From NCBI GenBank assembly GCA_027694045.1, contig JAQEWB010000004.1:124001-188000 (forward strand): 64,000 nucleotides of DNA, in the 5' to 3' direction. A model generated the notes under the pieces. That model searched no databases, was not told the origin of the DNA, and worked only from the letters and a program-made list of their open reading frames with translations. The position numbers and the translations under genes were made by a program. Shown here piece after piece: positions 28,421-36,643 of this stretch. Source of the stretch: Bacillaceae bacterium OF18-1A. GTDB taxonomy: Bacteria > Bacillota > Bacilli > Bacillales > Bacillaceae_G. Each line of letters starts with the position of its first letter. The first letter of the stretch is position 1.

Positions 28421-29110
28421 ATGAATCGAGAAAAAAGTTCTTTATATGAAGAAAAATACGAGCATTATTATAATGCAGCGAATCTAAATTTATTAAAGCA
28501 TATTAAGAAAGAATGGAAAGAAGTTCTTGATATCGGTTGCTCGAGTGGTGCATTAGGAGCGGTTATAAAAGAAAATGGCACACGCGTATCAGGAATTGAG
28601 GTATTTCCTGATGCGGCGGAACAAGCAAAAGAAAAGCTAGATCATGTCATTTTAGGAGATATAGAGACGATGGAGTTGCCGTATGAGGAGGCGCAATTTG
28701 ATTGTGTTATATTCGGTGACGTATTATCGCATTTATTTGACCCTTGGGCTGTAATAGAAAAAGTAAAGCCATATATAAAAGAAAATGGTGTCATTTTAGC
28801 TAGTATACCAAATGTTGCTCATATATCAGTGTTAGCTACCTTACTTGCTGGAAATTGGACTTATACAGAAGATGGTTTATTAAATAAAACACATATACGT
28901 TTCTTTACGTTTAATGAAATGTTAAGGATGTTTTTGAAAGCAGGATACGCTATTAGTAAAGTAGATCGTGTATATGTTGATCACAAAATATATGAACCGT
29001 TTATTGAAGAATTATATGAAGTTTGTAAAAAATACCGTCCTGGAAGTGGCTTCATGGCTGAGACAGTTGTATTTCAATATATTATTGAAGCGGAAAAATC
29101 AGAGCTATGA
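28421..29110 (+). CDS. Class I SAM-dependent methyltransferase
   Basis: A 229-residue methyltransferase. Motif I 'VLDIGCSSGALGAVIKENG' is followed by 'VSGIEVFPDAAEQAKEKLD', and 'FDCVIFGDVLSHLFDPWAVIEKVKPYIKENGVILASIPNVAH' is the Methyltransf_23/31 pattern. AAGGTGGGTG precedes the ATG. The stop overlaps the start of the next gene (ATGA), so it begins an apparent operon with two StrF-like transferases and rmlA, rmlC, rmlB and rmlD. It probably modifies the rhamnose-based exosporium glycan; the acceptor is unknown. Confidence 0.88.
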   Translation: MNREKSSLYEEKYEHYYNAANLNLLKHIKKEWKEVLDIGCSSGALGAVIKENGTRVSGIEVFPDAAEQAKEKLDHVILGDIETMELPYEEAQFDCVIFGDVLSHLFDPWAVIEKVKPYIKENGVILASIPNVAHISVLATLLAGNWTYTEDGLLNKTHIRFFTFNEMLRMFLKAGYAISKVDRVYVDHKIYEPFIEELYEVCKKYRPGSGFMAETVVFQYIIEAEKSEL

Positions 29111-29793
29111 GTCAAGCGGAGAAAACAATATTATTCGTCACCTGTATAAATGACCGGAAAATGTATGCACAATGTGTACGACATATATTGAAATTGCCAG
29201 TACCTCCAGGGTATAGTGTGAAGTTTATGAAAATTCAAAACGCGAAAAGCATGACGAGTGCATATAATCAAGCAGTTTCGCATCCAGCAAAATATAAAGT
29301 GTATATACATCAAGATGTTTTCATTTTAAATGGAGCATTTTTATACAGAATGCTTCAATTATTTCAGGAACATGAACACCTTGGAATGATTGGAATGATT
29401 GGATCTCAATATGTGCCTCCAAATGGAGTATGGAATGAAGGAAAGGGAATTGTTGGGAAAGTAATTGGTTATATGAATGATTTATTTTATATGGCTACTC
29501 AAGAACAACAACATCATGAGTCGAAAACTTTTATTCCTGTAGAATGTATTGATGGTCTATTAATGGCTACGCAATATGATATTCCGTGGCGCGACGATTT
29601 ATTTGATGGATTTGATTTTTATGATGTATCTCAATCATTTGAATTTAGAAAAGCTGGATATACAGTTGGAGTGCCTGTACAACGTGATTCTTGGTGCATT
29701 CATTATCATATTGATGTTAATATGACGAATTATGAAAGACATAGAAAAGTATTTGTGGAGCACTATATGTCCGATGTAAATAAGGAAAAGTAG
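29107..29793 (+). CDS. StrF-like glycosyltransferase family protein, copy 1
   Basis: A 228-residue protein of the 'streptomycin biosynthesis StrF' glycosyltransferase-like family (Glyco_tranf_2_5). Typical stretches are 'FVTCINDRKMYAQCVRHI', 'NAKSMTSAYNQAVSHPAKYKVYIHQDV' with a DxD-like aspartate, and 'CIDGLLMATQYDIPWRDDLFDGFDFYDVSQSFEF'. It starts on the stop codon of the preceding methyltransferase (ATGA overlap), implying coupled translation. A closely similar gene follows immediately. It probably adds a sugar in exosporium glycan assembly. Confidence 0.87.
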   Translation: MSQAEKTILFVTCINDRKMYAQCVRHILKLPVPPGYSVKFMKIQNAKSMTSAYNQAVSHPAKYKVYIHQDVFILNGAFLYRMLQLFQEHEHLGMIGMIGSQYVPPNGVWNEGKGIVGKVIGYMNDLFYMATQEQQHHESKTFIPVECIDGLLMATQYDIPWRDDLFDGFDFYDVSQSFEFRKAGYTVGVPVQRDSWCIHYHIDVNMTNYERHRKVFVEHYMSDVNKEK

Positions 29794-29805
29794 AGGGGCT
29801 ACAAA

Positions 29806-30486
29806 ATGAAAGATCATACAATAGTAGTCGTTGTTTGTGTAAATAATGAGGAGCTTTTTGAACAATGCGAGAGGCAAGTAAGAAACCTTTTTGTTCCTCC
29901 TGGTTATGTCGTGCAAATTTTTCCGATACGAGACGCAAAAAGTATGGCAAGTGCATATAACAAAGCACTTTCATTTCCAGCAAAATACAAATTGTATATA
30001 CATCAAGATACTTATCTTATTAATCGTGACATACTGTATACACTTATTTCTCTTTTTAAAGATAATGACAAACTTGGCTTAGTTGGAGTAGCTGGTGCTC
30101 AATTTTTACCGAGTAATGGGATATGGTGGGAAGGGAAAAATCTAGTAGGAAAAGTGATTGAGTATAGGCGACGAAATTATCAATTATTGAATTTAGATCA
30201 AGGTTTTTATAGAAATCAATCATTTACGTCAGTTCAGGCAATTGATGGTTTACTCATGGCCACACAGTATGATATTCCGTGGCGTGAAGATTTGTTTCCA
30301 GGATTCCATTTTTATGATGTGTCACAGTCTTTAGAGTTTCAAAGGGCCGGTTATTTAGTTGGTATTCCTAATCAAGAAAACCTATGGTGTATTCATTACA
30401 ACGGAGATGAGTTTGATGCAGATACATATGAGAAACACCGAGAAATATTTGTAGAACATTACAAAGATATACTATCTCCATCATAA
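29806..30486 (+). CDS. StrF-like glycosyltransferase family protein, copy 2
   Basis: A 226-residue paralogue of the preceding gene. The shared core includes 'AKSMxSAYNxAxSxPAKYK', 'YIHQDxx' and 'IDGLLMATQYDIPWRxDLF', so the pair arose by tandem duplication and has since diverged strongly. Twelve bases separate the genes. AGAGGGG-type ribosome site precedes the ATG. rmlA follows after 14 bases. The two copies may add successive sugars or act on different acceptors; sequence does not tell. Confidence 0.87.
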   Translation: MKDHTIVVVVCVNNEELFEQCERQVRNLFVPPGYVVQIFPIRDAKSMASAYNKALSFPAKYKLYIHQDTYLINRDILYTLISLFKDNDKLGLVGVAGAQFLPSNGIWWEGKNLVGKVIEYRRRNYQLLNLDQGFYRNQSFTSVQAIDGLLMATQYDIPWREDLFPGFHFYDVSQSLEFQRAGYLVGIPNQENLWCIHYNGDEFDADTYEKHREIFVEHYKDILSPS

Positions 30487-30500
30487 AGGAGAGATGAAAA

Positions 30501-31238
30501 GTGAAAGGAATTATTTTAGCAGGTGGTACTGGATCGAGGCTTTACCCAATAACGAAAGTAACGAATAAACATTTACTTCCTGTTGGGCGATATCCGATGA
30601 TTTATCATGCGGTATATAAGCTGAAACAATGTGAGATTACAGATATTATGATTATTACAGGTAAAGAGCATATGGGGGATGTTGTTAGCTTTTTGGGAAG
30701 TGGTTATGAATTTGGCGTATCCTTTACATATCGCGTGCAAGATAAGGCTGGTGGAATTGCACAGGCTTTAGGACTTTGTGAGGATTTCGTCGGGAATGAT
30801 CGCATGGTAGTTATATTAGGAGATAATATTTTTTCAGATGATATTCGTTTATACGTTGAAGAGTTTGTCAATCAAAAAGAAGGTGCGAAAGTACTGCTGC
30901 AATCTGTAGAAGATCCGGAAAGATTTGGCGTAGCACATATTCAAAATCAAAAAATAATTGAAATTGAAGAAAAGCCGAAGAAGCCGAAAAGTTCCTATGC
31001 CGTTACGGGAATTTATTTGTATGATTCGAAAGTTTTTTCTTATATAAAAGAATTAAAACCTTCCGCTAGGGGAGAACTTGAGATTACAGATATAAACAAT
31101 TGGTATTTAAAACGAGGGGTACTTACTTACAATGAAATGAGTGGTTGGTGGACTGATGCTGGCACTCATGCTTCTCTTCAAAAGGCGAATACGTTAGCAC
31201 GAGATATAAACTTTGGTAAACAGTTTAATGGAAAATAG
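30501..31238 (+). CDS. rmlA: Glucose-1-phosphate thymidylyltransferase RmlA
   Basis: First enzyme of dTDP-L-rhamnose synthesis: glucose 1-phosphate plus dTTP gives dTDP-glucose. The nucleotide loop 'GIILAGGTGSRLYPITKVTNKHLLPV' opens the protein, with 'MVVILGDNIF' and 'IEEKPKKPKSSYAVTGIYLYD' following. At 245 residues it is the short form that lacks the C-terminal regulatory extension of about 290-residue enterobacterial RmlA. GGAGAG precedes the ATG. It heads the contiguous rmlACBD block. Confidence 0.95.
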   Translation: MKGIILAGGTGSRLYPITKVTNKHLLPVGRYPMIYHAVYKLKQCEITDIMIITGKEHMGDVVSFLGSGYEFGVSFTYRVQDKAGGIAQALGLCEDFVGNDRMVVILGDNIFSDDIRLYVEEFVNQKEGAKVLLQSVEDPERFGVAHIQNQKIIEIEEKPKKPKSSYAVTGIYLYDSKVFSYIKELKPSARGELEITDINNWYLKRGVLTYNEMSGWWTDAGTHASLQKANTLARDINFGKQFNGK

Positions 31239-31246
31239 GTGAATAT

Positions 31247-31792
31247 ATGAAAGTTATAGAAACGAACTTTACCGATGCAAAATTGTTGGAACCGAAGTTG
31301 TTTGGAGATGAACGAGGTTTTTTTACAGAGAGTTATAATAAGAAGGTGCTAGAAGTATTAGGGATTACATATTCATTCGTACAGGATAACGTATCTTACT
31401 CAGCACAGGCGGGAACGATTCGTGGATTACACTTTCAAACAAATCCGAAGGCACAAACGAAACTCATTCAAGTTATGCAAGGAGCAATTTATGATGTTAT
31501 CGTAGACTTACGAAAAGATTCGCCAACCTTTAAACAATGGAAAGGATATATTTTAAGTGCGGATAATCATAGGCAATTGTTGGTGCCGAAAGGATTTGCT
31601 CATGGTTTTTGTACACTTGTTCCGCATACTACTGTTATGTATAAAGTAGATGAGTATTATAGTGCTGATCATGATTCGGGTTTGCTTTGGGAAGATAAAG
31701 AATTATCAATTCCATGGCCAGTAACAAATCCTATCTTGTCAGATAAGGACCGGATATTACCATTACTTCGAGAATATAAAGATAGTTTTTAA
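31247..31792 (+). CDS. rmlC: dTDP-4-dehydrorhamnose 3,5-epimerase RmlC
   Basis: Third enzyme of the pathway, a cupin of 181 residues that epimerises C3 and C5 of dTDP-4-keto-6-deoxyglucose. Visible motifs are 'DERGFFTESYN', the catalytic histidine region 'AGTIRGLHFQ' and 'VPKGFAHGFCTL'. It lies 8 bases after rmlA and 10 before rmlB, within one transcript. Confidence 0.95.
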   Translation: MKVIETNFTDAKLLEPKLFGDERGFFTESYNKKVLEVLGITYSFVQDNVSYSAQAGTIRGLHFQTNPKAQTKLIQVMQGAIYDVIVDLRKDSPTFKQWKGYILSADNHRQLLVPKGFAHGFCTLVPHTTVMYKVDEYYSADHDSGLLWEDKELSIPWPVTNPILSDKDRILPLLREYKDSF

Positions 31793-31807
31793 GTAGGAGA
31801 GTTGTTT

Positions 31808-32779
31808 ATGAATATATTAGTAACAGGTGGAGCCGGGTTTATTGGAAGTAATTTTGTTCATTACATGTTACAAAACTATGAAACATATAAAATTATTAAT
31901 TACGATGCATTAACATATAGCGGGAATTTAAATAATGTAAAGTCCATTCAAGATCACTCTAATTACTCTTTTGTAAAAGGGAAAATTCAAAATGGAGAGC
32001 TATTGGAATATGTTATTAAGGAATGCGACGTGCAAGTAATTGTAAATTTCGCAGCTGAATCACATGTGGATCGTAGCATTGAAAATCCGATCCCTTTTTA
32101 TGATACAAATGTAATTGGAACGGTCACCTTATTAGAAGTAGTGAAAAAAAATCCGCATATCAAACTCGTGCAAGTATCAACAGACGAAGTATATGGTTCT
32201 TTAGGAAAAACAGGAAAGTTTACTGAGAAAACGCCGTTAGCTCCAAATAGTCCATATTCTTCAAGTAAAGCGAGCGCTGATATGATAGCTTTATCTTACT
32301 ATAAAACATATGACGCACCAGTCGTAGTGACACGTTGTTCTAATAACTATGGACCGTATCAATATCCTGAGAAGCTTATTCCGCTAATGGTTACGAATGC
32401 ATTGGAAGGAAAGAAATTGCCATTATACGGCGATGGTTTAAATGTAAGAGACTGGCTCCATGTAACAGACCATTGTCGTGCGATTGATATTGTTTTGCAT
32501 AAGGGGCGTTTAGGAGAAGTTTATAATATAGGCGGAAATAATGAAAAAACGAATGTAGAAGTTGTGGACCAAATTATGACTCTCTTAGGGAAAACGAAAA
32601 AAGATATTGAATATGTGACAGACCGTTTAGGGCACGATCGTCGTTATGCAATTGATGCTGAGAAAATGAAGAATGAGTTTGGTTGGGAACCGAAGTATAC
32701 GTTTGAACAAGGGTTAAAAGAAACGGTGGAATGGTATGAACATCATAGGGAATGGTGGAAACCACTAAAAGAAAAGTAA
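31808..32779 (+). CDS. rmlB: dTDP-glucose 4,6-dehydratase RmlB
   Basis: Second pathway enzyme (323 aa), an extended short-chain dehydrogenase that makes dTDP-4-keto-6-deoxyglucose using bound NAD. The glycine motif is 'VTGGAGFIGSNF', the catalytic triad region includes 'STDEVYG' and 'YSSSKA' (YxxxK), and 'RCSNNYGPYQYPEKLIP' is typical of RmlB. The ATG at 31808 has GGAGAG six bases upstream; the TTG at 31802 touches that site and is rejected. Confidence 0.95.
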   Translation: MNILVTGGAGFIGSNFVHYMLQNYETYKIINYDALTYSGNLNNVKSIQDHSNYSFVKGKIQNGELLEYVIKECDVQVIVNFAAESHVDRSIENPIPFYDTNVIGTVTLLEVVKKNPHIKLVQVSTDEVYGSLGKTGKFTEKTPLAPNSPYSSSKASADMIALSYYKTYDAPVVVTRCSNNYGPYQYPEKLIPLMVTNALEGKKLPLYGDGLNVRDWLHVTDHCRAIDIVLHKGRLGEVYNIGGNNEKTNVEVVDQIMTLLGKTKKDIEYVTDRLGHDRRYAIDAEKMKNEFGWEPKYTFEQGLKETVEWYEHHREWWKPLKEK

Positions 32780-32790
32780 GGGGTATGTAA

Positions 32791-33645
32791 ATGAAAGAGC
32801 GGGTTATCATAACAGGAGCACATGGTCAATTAGGAAAGCAACTACAAGAAGAGTTAAATCCTGAAGAATATGACATATATCCATTTGATAAAAAGCTAGT
32901 AGATGTAACAAATATATCCCAAGTACAGCAAGTCGTACAAGATGTAAAACCACATATAATTATTCATTGTGCAGCGTATACGAAGGTTGATCTTGCTGAG
33001 AAAGAACAAGATCTTGCTTATTTAATAAATGCAATAGGAGCTCGAAATGTAGCAGTTGCCGCGCAAGCAGTAGGGGCGAAGTTAGTGTATATTAGTACGG
33101 ATTATGTATTTCAAGGTGACAGACCGGACGGATATGATGAATTTCATCATCCAGTACCGATAAATATATACGGGGCCTCTAAGTTTGCAGGAGAGCAGTT
33201 CGTCAAAGAGTTACATAATAAATATTTTATCGTTCGTACATCGTGGCTGTATGGTAAATACGGCAATAATTTTGTGAAGACGATGATGCGATTAGGAAAA
33301 GAAAGAGAAGAAATAACTGTTGTAGCCGATCAAATTGGCTCTCCTACGTATGTGGCCGATTTAAATATGGTAATTCATAAGCTTATTCAAACTTCTTTAT
33401 ACGGTACGTATCATGTATCTAATAGAGGCTCGTGTTCTTGGTTTGAATTCGCCAAAAAAATATTTGCACATACAAACAGTAAGGTGAAAGTATTACCTGT
33501 TTCAACTGAAGAATTTGGAGCAGCGGCAGCGAGGCCGAAATATTCTATATTTAAACATAACATGTTACGTTTAAATGGTTTTTTACAAATGCCTTCTTGG
33601 GAAGAAGGATTAGAACGGTTTCTTATAGAAACAAAAAGTCATTAA
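32791..33645 (+). CDS. rmlD: dTDP-4-dehydrorhamnose reductase RmlD
   Basis: Last step of dTDP-L-rhamnose synthesis (284 aa), an NAD(P)H-dependent reduction. The glycine motif is 'ITGAHGQLG', the active-site pair lies in 'YISTDYVFQG' and 'NIYGASKFAGEQ' (YxxxK), and 'VVADQIGSPTYVADL' is characteristic of RmlD. It ends the operon in front of a strong terminator. Rhamnose is a main sugar of the BclA glycan, linking the block to bclA. Confidence 0.95.
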   Translation: MKERVIITGAHGQLGKQLQEELNPEEYDIYPFDKKLVDVTNISQVQQVVQDVKPHIIIHCAAYTKVDLAEKEQDLAYLINAIGARNVAVAAQAVGAKLVYISTDYVFQGDRPDGYDEFHHPVPINIYGASKFAGEQFVKELHNKYFIVRTSWLYGKYGNNFVKTMMRLGKEREEITVVADQIGSPTYVADLNMVIHKLIQTSLYGTYHVSNRGSCSWFEFAKKIFAHTNSKVKVLPVSTEEFGAAAARPKYSIFKHNMLRLNGFLQMPSWEEGLERFLIETKSH

Positions 33646-33672
33646 CAAATTTACGTTAATGACTTTTTTGTT
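33632..33672 (+). terminator. Intrinsic terminator after rmlD
   Basis: AAAAGTCATTAAC and GTTAATGACTTTTTT pair over an eight-base loop, overlapping the rmlD stop codon. Confidence 0.9.
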
Positions 33673-33702
33673 TGCCTTTAAGCGGTTTTATGGTACTATA
33701 AT
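33672..33702 (+). promoter_or_regulatory. Promoter of fabI
   Basis: A -35-like TTGCCT (33672-33677) and a perfect -10 TATAAT (33697-33702) are separated by 19 bases, slightly long. The -10 abuts the FapR box. Confidence 0.5.
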
Positions 33703-33721
33703 TATAGTATCAGGTACTAAT
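33701..33721 (+). promoter_or_regulatory. FapR operator of fabI
   Basis: The stretch reads ATTATAGTATCAGGTACTAA plus T; its complement matches the FapR consensus (ATTAGTACCTGATACTAAT) at nearly every position. FapR represses fatty acid synthesis genes until malonyl-CoA releases it, and fabI is a known FapR target in Bacillus. The box sits at the transcription start region. Confidence 0.85.
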
Positions 33722-33753
33722 AACAAGTATAAGTATTTCTGGGAGGATATATC

Positions 33754-34524
33754 ATGGAACTATTACAAGGGAAAACATTTGTTGTTATGGGCGTTGCGAA
33801 CCAAAGAAGTATTGCATGGGGAATTGCTCGCTCTTTGCATAATGCAGGTGCAAAATTAATATTCACATATGCAGGAGAACGTTTAGAGAGAAACGTTCGT
33901 GAATTAGCGGATACATTAGAAGGACAAGAATCACTTGTATTACCTTGTGATGTAACAAATGATGAAGAACTTACAGCTTGTTTTGAAACAATCAAGCAAG
34001 AAGTTGGTACAATTCACGGTGTTGCACACTGTATTGCTTTTGCAAATCGTGACGACTTAAAAGGTGAATTTGTAGATACTTCTCGCGATGGATTTTTACT
34101 TGCACAAAATATTAGTGCATTCTCTTTAACAGCTGTAGCAAGAGAAGCGAAGAAAGTAATGACAGAAGGCGGAAATATTTTAACGTTAACATATCTTGGC
34201 GGCGAGCGCGTTGTGAAAAACTATAACGTTATGGGTGTTGCGAAAGCTTCATTAGAAGCGAGCGTAAAATATTTAGCGAACGATTTAGGTCAACATGGTA
34301 TTCGTGTTAACGCTATCTCTGCAGGTCCAATTCGTACGTTATCTGCAAAAGGAGTAGGCGATTTTAACTCTATCTTAAGAGAAATTGAGGAGCGTGCCCC
34401 ACTTCGTCGCACAACAACTCCGGAAGAAGTTGGAGATACAGCTGTATTCTTATTCAGTGATCTAGCACGTGGCGTAACAGGAGAAAATATTCACGTTGAT
34501 TCAGGATATCATATTTTAGGATAA
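33754..34524 (+). CDS. fabI: Enoyl-ACP reductase FabI
   Basis: A 256-residue NADH-dependent reductase that completes each cycle of fatty acid elongation. The cofactor motif 'VMGVANQRSIAWGIARSLHNAGA', the catalytic 'YNVMGVAKASLEASVKYLA' (Tyr-x6-Lys) and the substrate loop 'AGPIRTLSAKGVGDF' are diagnostic. GGGAGG precedes the ATG. It is monocistronic, between a FapR-type promoter and a terminator. Bacillus species may also carry the alternative reductase FabL elsewhere. Confidence 0.96.
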   Translation: MELLQGKTFVVMGVANQRSIAWGIARSLHNAGAKLIFTYAGERLERNVRELADTLEGQESLVLPCDVTNDEELTACFETIKQEVGTIHGVAHCIAFANRDDLKGEFVDTSRDGFLLAQNISAFSLTAVAREAKKVMTEGGNILTLTYLGGERVVKNYNVMGVAKASLEASVKYLANDLGQHGIRVNAISAGPIRTLSAKGVGDFNSILREIEERAPLRRTTTPEEVGDTAVFLFSDLARGVTGENIHVDSGYHILG

Positions 34525-34542
34525 ATATTGATTATAGTTTTT

Positions 34543-34582
34543 AAAGGACAGTCTCTAAATACGGAGGTTGTCCTTTTTTATT
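34543..34582 (+). terminator. Intrinsic terminator after fabI
   Basis: AAAGGACA-GT-CTC and GAG-GT-TGTCCTTT form an interrupted hairpin, followed by TTTTATTG. Confidence 0.85.
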
Positions 34583-34687
34583 GTTCTTGGAAAGAAAGAT
34601 TTTTAACGAAAGTTCTTGCCACATTATGAATATAACTATAATAGTACGCGATTTATCCAGCTATGTATGGAAGTGGGAGGGACGAGT

Positions 34688-35191
34688 GTGAAGAATAAAA
34701 ATAAAAGTTCAACAGTTGGAAAACCGTTGTTATATATTACGCAAGTAAGCTCAGAACTTGCTGCACCGAAAATGAAAAGAATCATCTTAACAAACTTCGA
34801 AAAAAATGAAGAGCGAAGAGAACAAAGTGATAGAAATGAAAACATTGTAAGTAGTGCTATAGAAGAGGTGGTAGAACAAGAACAACAAGAAGCGGAGCAA
34901 GTAGAGGGGAAAATAGAAGAAGAGGTGCAAGAACAACAAGAGCAGGTGAGAACAGTCCCGTACAATAAATCATTTAAGGATATGAATAATGATGAGAAAA
35001 TTCATTTTTTATTGAACCGTCCGCATTACATTCCGAAAGTAAGGTGCAGAATAAAAACAACTTCAATCTCCTATATCGGATCAATCATATCGTATCGTGA
35101 TGGAATTGTAGCTATTATGCCGCCAAATAGTATGAGAGATATTAGATTACCTATAGAAGATATTAAATCGATTGATATGGCGGGTTTATAA
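34688..35191 (+). CDS. cotO: Spore coat protein CotO
   Basis: A 167-residue morphogenetic coat protein. The N-terminus 'KNKNKSSTVGKPLLYITQ' and the C-terminal domain 'FLLNRPHYIPKVRCRIKTTSISYIGSIISYRDGIVAIMPP' are characteristic. The middle (about residues 55-100) is a highly acidic Glu/Gln-rich stretch ('EQEQQEAEQVEGKIEEEVQEQQEQ'-like), probably disordered or coiled. GTG at 34688 has GGGAGG seven bases upstream; the frame extends further upstream to 34616 but without a ribosome site. In B. subtilis cotO also precedes the cotZ/cotY cluster. In this group CotO is needed for exosporium attachment and coat encasement. Confidence 0.88.
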   Translation: MKNKNKSSTVGKPLLYITQVSSELAAPKMKRIILTNFEKNEERREQSDRNENIVSSAIEEVVEQEQQEAEQVEGKIEEEVQEQQEQVRTVPYNKSFKDMNNDEKIHFLLNRPHYIPKVRCRIKTTSISYIGSIISYRDGIVAIMPPNSMRDIRLPIEDIKSIDMAGL

Positions 35192-35200
35192 ATATGTAAA

Positions 35201-35236
35201 GGTGGTAGATAGGTTCTACCACCCTAATAGTTTTTT
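35201..35236. terminator. Probable terminator between cotO and exsY
   Basis: GGTGGTAGA and TCTACCACC form a perfect nine-base-pair stem with a five-base loop. The T-run (35231 onward) comes only after a seven-base gap, so strength is uncertain. Confidence 0.55.
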
Positions 35237-35251
35237 AGTTTACTTAACTTG

Positions 35252-35710
35252 TTAGATAGAAACGTCACGTAAGCATTGAATACCGCAGAAACAGCTCAAA
35301 TCAACAGTAAGGCAAGTAGAAGTCGATTTTAATTTCGCATGAGGCACATTTAAAAACGTACAAATTGGATCGTCACCTTGCTTTACAGGGGACCCATCAC
35401 TATATACAACAGTTAATACACGTAGTACAGCGCAGCTATCATCATCTACACTCTCAACGCGGAAAATTGGAGAAGTACAGCTCTTAAGGTCTCCTACTGG
35501 TGCGAAAGCTTCAAAAGGTGTTCCAGCCTTTGTGTATAAAATAAAAGGACGTGTATTTGCTACTGATGCAGTGTTGTGCGCACCTAAGAATGGGATTTCA
35601 CAACCAGATCCACATGTTGTAGTAGAACAATCTTGTAATTCATTGATGAATTTTACAACGTCAACGACACAGTGAGAAGAGCTATGGTGTTTATTTTCGT
35701 TACAACTCAT
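35252..35710 (-). CDS. exsY: Exosporium basal-layer protein ExsY
   Basis: A 152-residue cysteine-rich protein of the CotY/CotZ family that self-assembles into the hexagonal exosporium basal layer. The start 'MSCNENKHHSSSHCVVDVVKFINELQDC' distinguishes ExsY from its paralogue CotY, which begins MSCNCNED. The conserved core 'TTTCGSGCEIPFLGAHNTASVANTRPF' and the end 'CFCGIQCLRDVSI' are shared. The ATG at 35710 has AAGGAGTG upstream; a GTG three codons earlier overlaps that site. The protein contains about 14 cysteines for disulfide cross-linking. ExsY is required to complete the exosporium cap-to-body assembly. Confidence 0.93.
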   Translation of the reverse strand: MSCNENKHHSSSHCVVDVVKFINELQDCSTTTCGSGCEIPFLGAHNTASVANTRPFILYTKAGTPFEAFAPVGDLKSCTSPIFRVESVDDDSCAVLRVLTVVYSDGSPVKQGDDPICTFLNVPHAKLKSTSTCLTVDLSCFCGIQCLRDVSI

Positions 35711-35836
35711 TAATGTCACTCCTTATCTTTCTTGTTTGTATTTACATTAATAAGATATTGGAGTCAGAGAGATTTTGTCACAATCTCAAAGCCTTTTTTT
35801 TTAAATAGGCAAAAGAAGATAAGAGAGGGTGGAAAC

Positions 35837-36196
35837 GTGCTGTTTACAAGTTGGCTTTTATTTTTTATTTTTGCACTCGCTGCTTTTAGATTAACTCGTC
35901 TAATTGTTTATGATAAAATTACAGCTTTTTTGCGAAAACCATTTATTGATGAGTTAGAGATTACAGAGCCTGATGGAAGTGTGTCCACTTTTACAAAAGT
36001 AAAAGGTAAAGGGTTAAGAAAGTGGATTGGTGAGTTATTAAGTTGTTATTGGTGTACAGGTGTATGGGTTAGTGCCTTTTTATTAGTGTTATATAATTGG
36101 ATTCCTATCGTTGCAGAGCCGTTACTTGCTTTATTAGCTATCGCAGGTGCAGCAGCAATCATTGAAACCATTACCGGATATTTTATGGGAGAATAA
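35837..36196 (+). CDS. yjcA: DUF1360 sporulation membrane protein (YjcA type)
   Basis: A 119-residue protein of the DUF1360 family. An N-terminal helix ('TSWLLFFIFALAAFRLTRLIVYD') is followed by a soluble stretch, then 'LLSCYWCTGVWVSAFLLVLYNWIPIVAEPLLALLAIAGAAAIIETITGY', which holds the family's CxxC pair and two more helices. GTG at 35837 follows GAGAGGGTGG; the longer frame from 35732 overlaps the exsY promoter. B. subtilis yjcA is expressed in sporulation and sits in the same neighbourhood, but its role is unknown. Confidence 0.82.
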   Translation: MLFTSWLLFFIFALAAFRLTRLIVYDKITAFLRKPFIDELEITEPDGSVSTFTKVKGKGLRKWIGELLSCYWCTGVWVSAFLLVLYNWIPIVAEPLLALLAIAGAAAIIETITGYFMGE

Positions 36197-36259
36197 TAAA
36201 TCTTCATGTTAGTAAAAGCGGAGTTTAAGAGAATGCGGGAACGGAAATAAGGAGTTGTT

Positions 36260-36268
36260 CATATAGTA
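36260..36268 (+). promoter_or_regulatory. Candidate sigma-K -10 before the Q-rich small gene
   Basis: CATATAGTA matches CATANNNTA exactly and stands about 35 bases before the GTG at 36304; an AC pair lies 17 bases upstream, near the sigma-K -35 position. Both spacings suit a sigma-K promoter. Confidence 0.5.
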
Positions 36269-36303
36269 AATAGACAGAATTGATAGTAGAGGAGATGTTT
36301 GCT

Positions 36304-36480
36304 GTGAGCAATAATCCAAGGCGAAATTCATATGACCTGCAGCAATGGTATAACATACAGCAACAGCAACAAGCGCAACAACAGGCATACCAAGAACAAT
36401 TAGAGCAACAAGGGTTTGTAAAGAAAAAAGGATGCAATTGTGGGAAAAAGAAGAACATAATTAAACAATATGAAGAATGA
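36304..36480 (+). CDS. Small Gln-rich, Cys-containing putative coat protein
   Basis: A 58-residue protein embedded in the coat/exosporium cluster. After 'SNNPRRNSYDLQQWYN' it has a glutamine-dense segment (12 Gln in about 22 residues, around residues 18-42) and ends with 'KKKGCNCGKKKNIIKQYEE', a C-x-C pair framed by lysines. I do not recognise a named family. GTG at 36304 has GGAG nine bases upstream; an ATG at 36295 touches that site. Lys/Gln abundance would suit transglutaminase cross-linking and the Cys pair disulfide cross-linking in the spore shell; both are inferences from composition and location. Confidence 0.7.
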   Translation: MSNNPRRNSYDLQQWYNIQQQQQAQQQAYQEQLEQQGFVKKKGCNCGKKKNIIKQYEE

Positions 36481-36513
36481 AACACTCATGTTACTATGAG
36501 TGTTTTTTTTATA
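36479..36513 (+). terminator. Intrinsic terminator after the Q-rich small gene
   Basis: AACACTCAT and ATGAGTGTT pair across a short loop, followed by a run of T, right at the stop codon. Confidence 0.9.
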
Positions 36514-36590
36514 AAATAGGCTGTATTATAAGGGGGAGTTCTTCCGAAATATAAACATAAAAATACTGATATATGAATACTTGTAAAAAT

Positions 36591-36643
36591 AAAAAAGAGT
36601 GTCACATAGTCGAAGTTTCGACCGATGTGACAGCTCCTTTTTA
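36591..36643 (-). terminator. Intrinsic terminator after bxpB
   Basis: On the minus strand AGCTGTCACAT-CGGTCGAAA pairs with TTTCGACTATGTGACACT with small internal mismatches and is followed by CTTTTTT. Confidence 0.85.
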
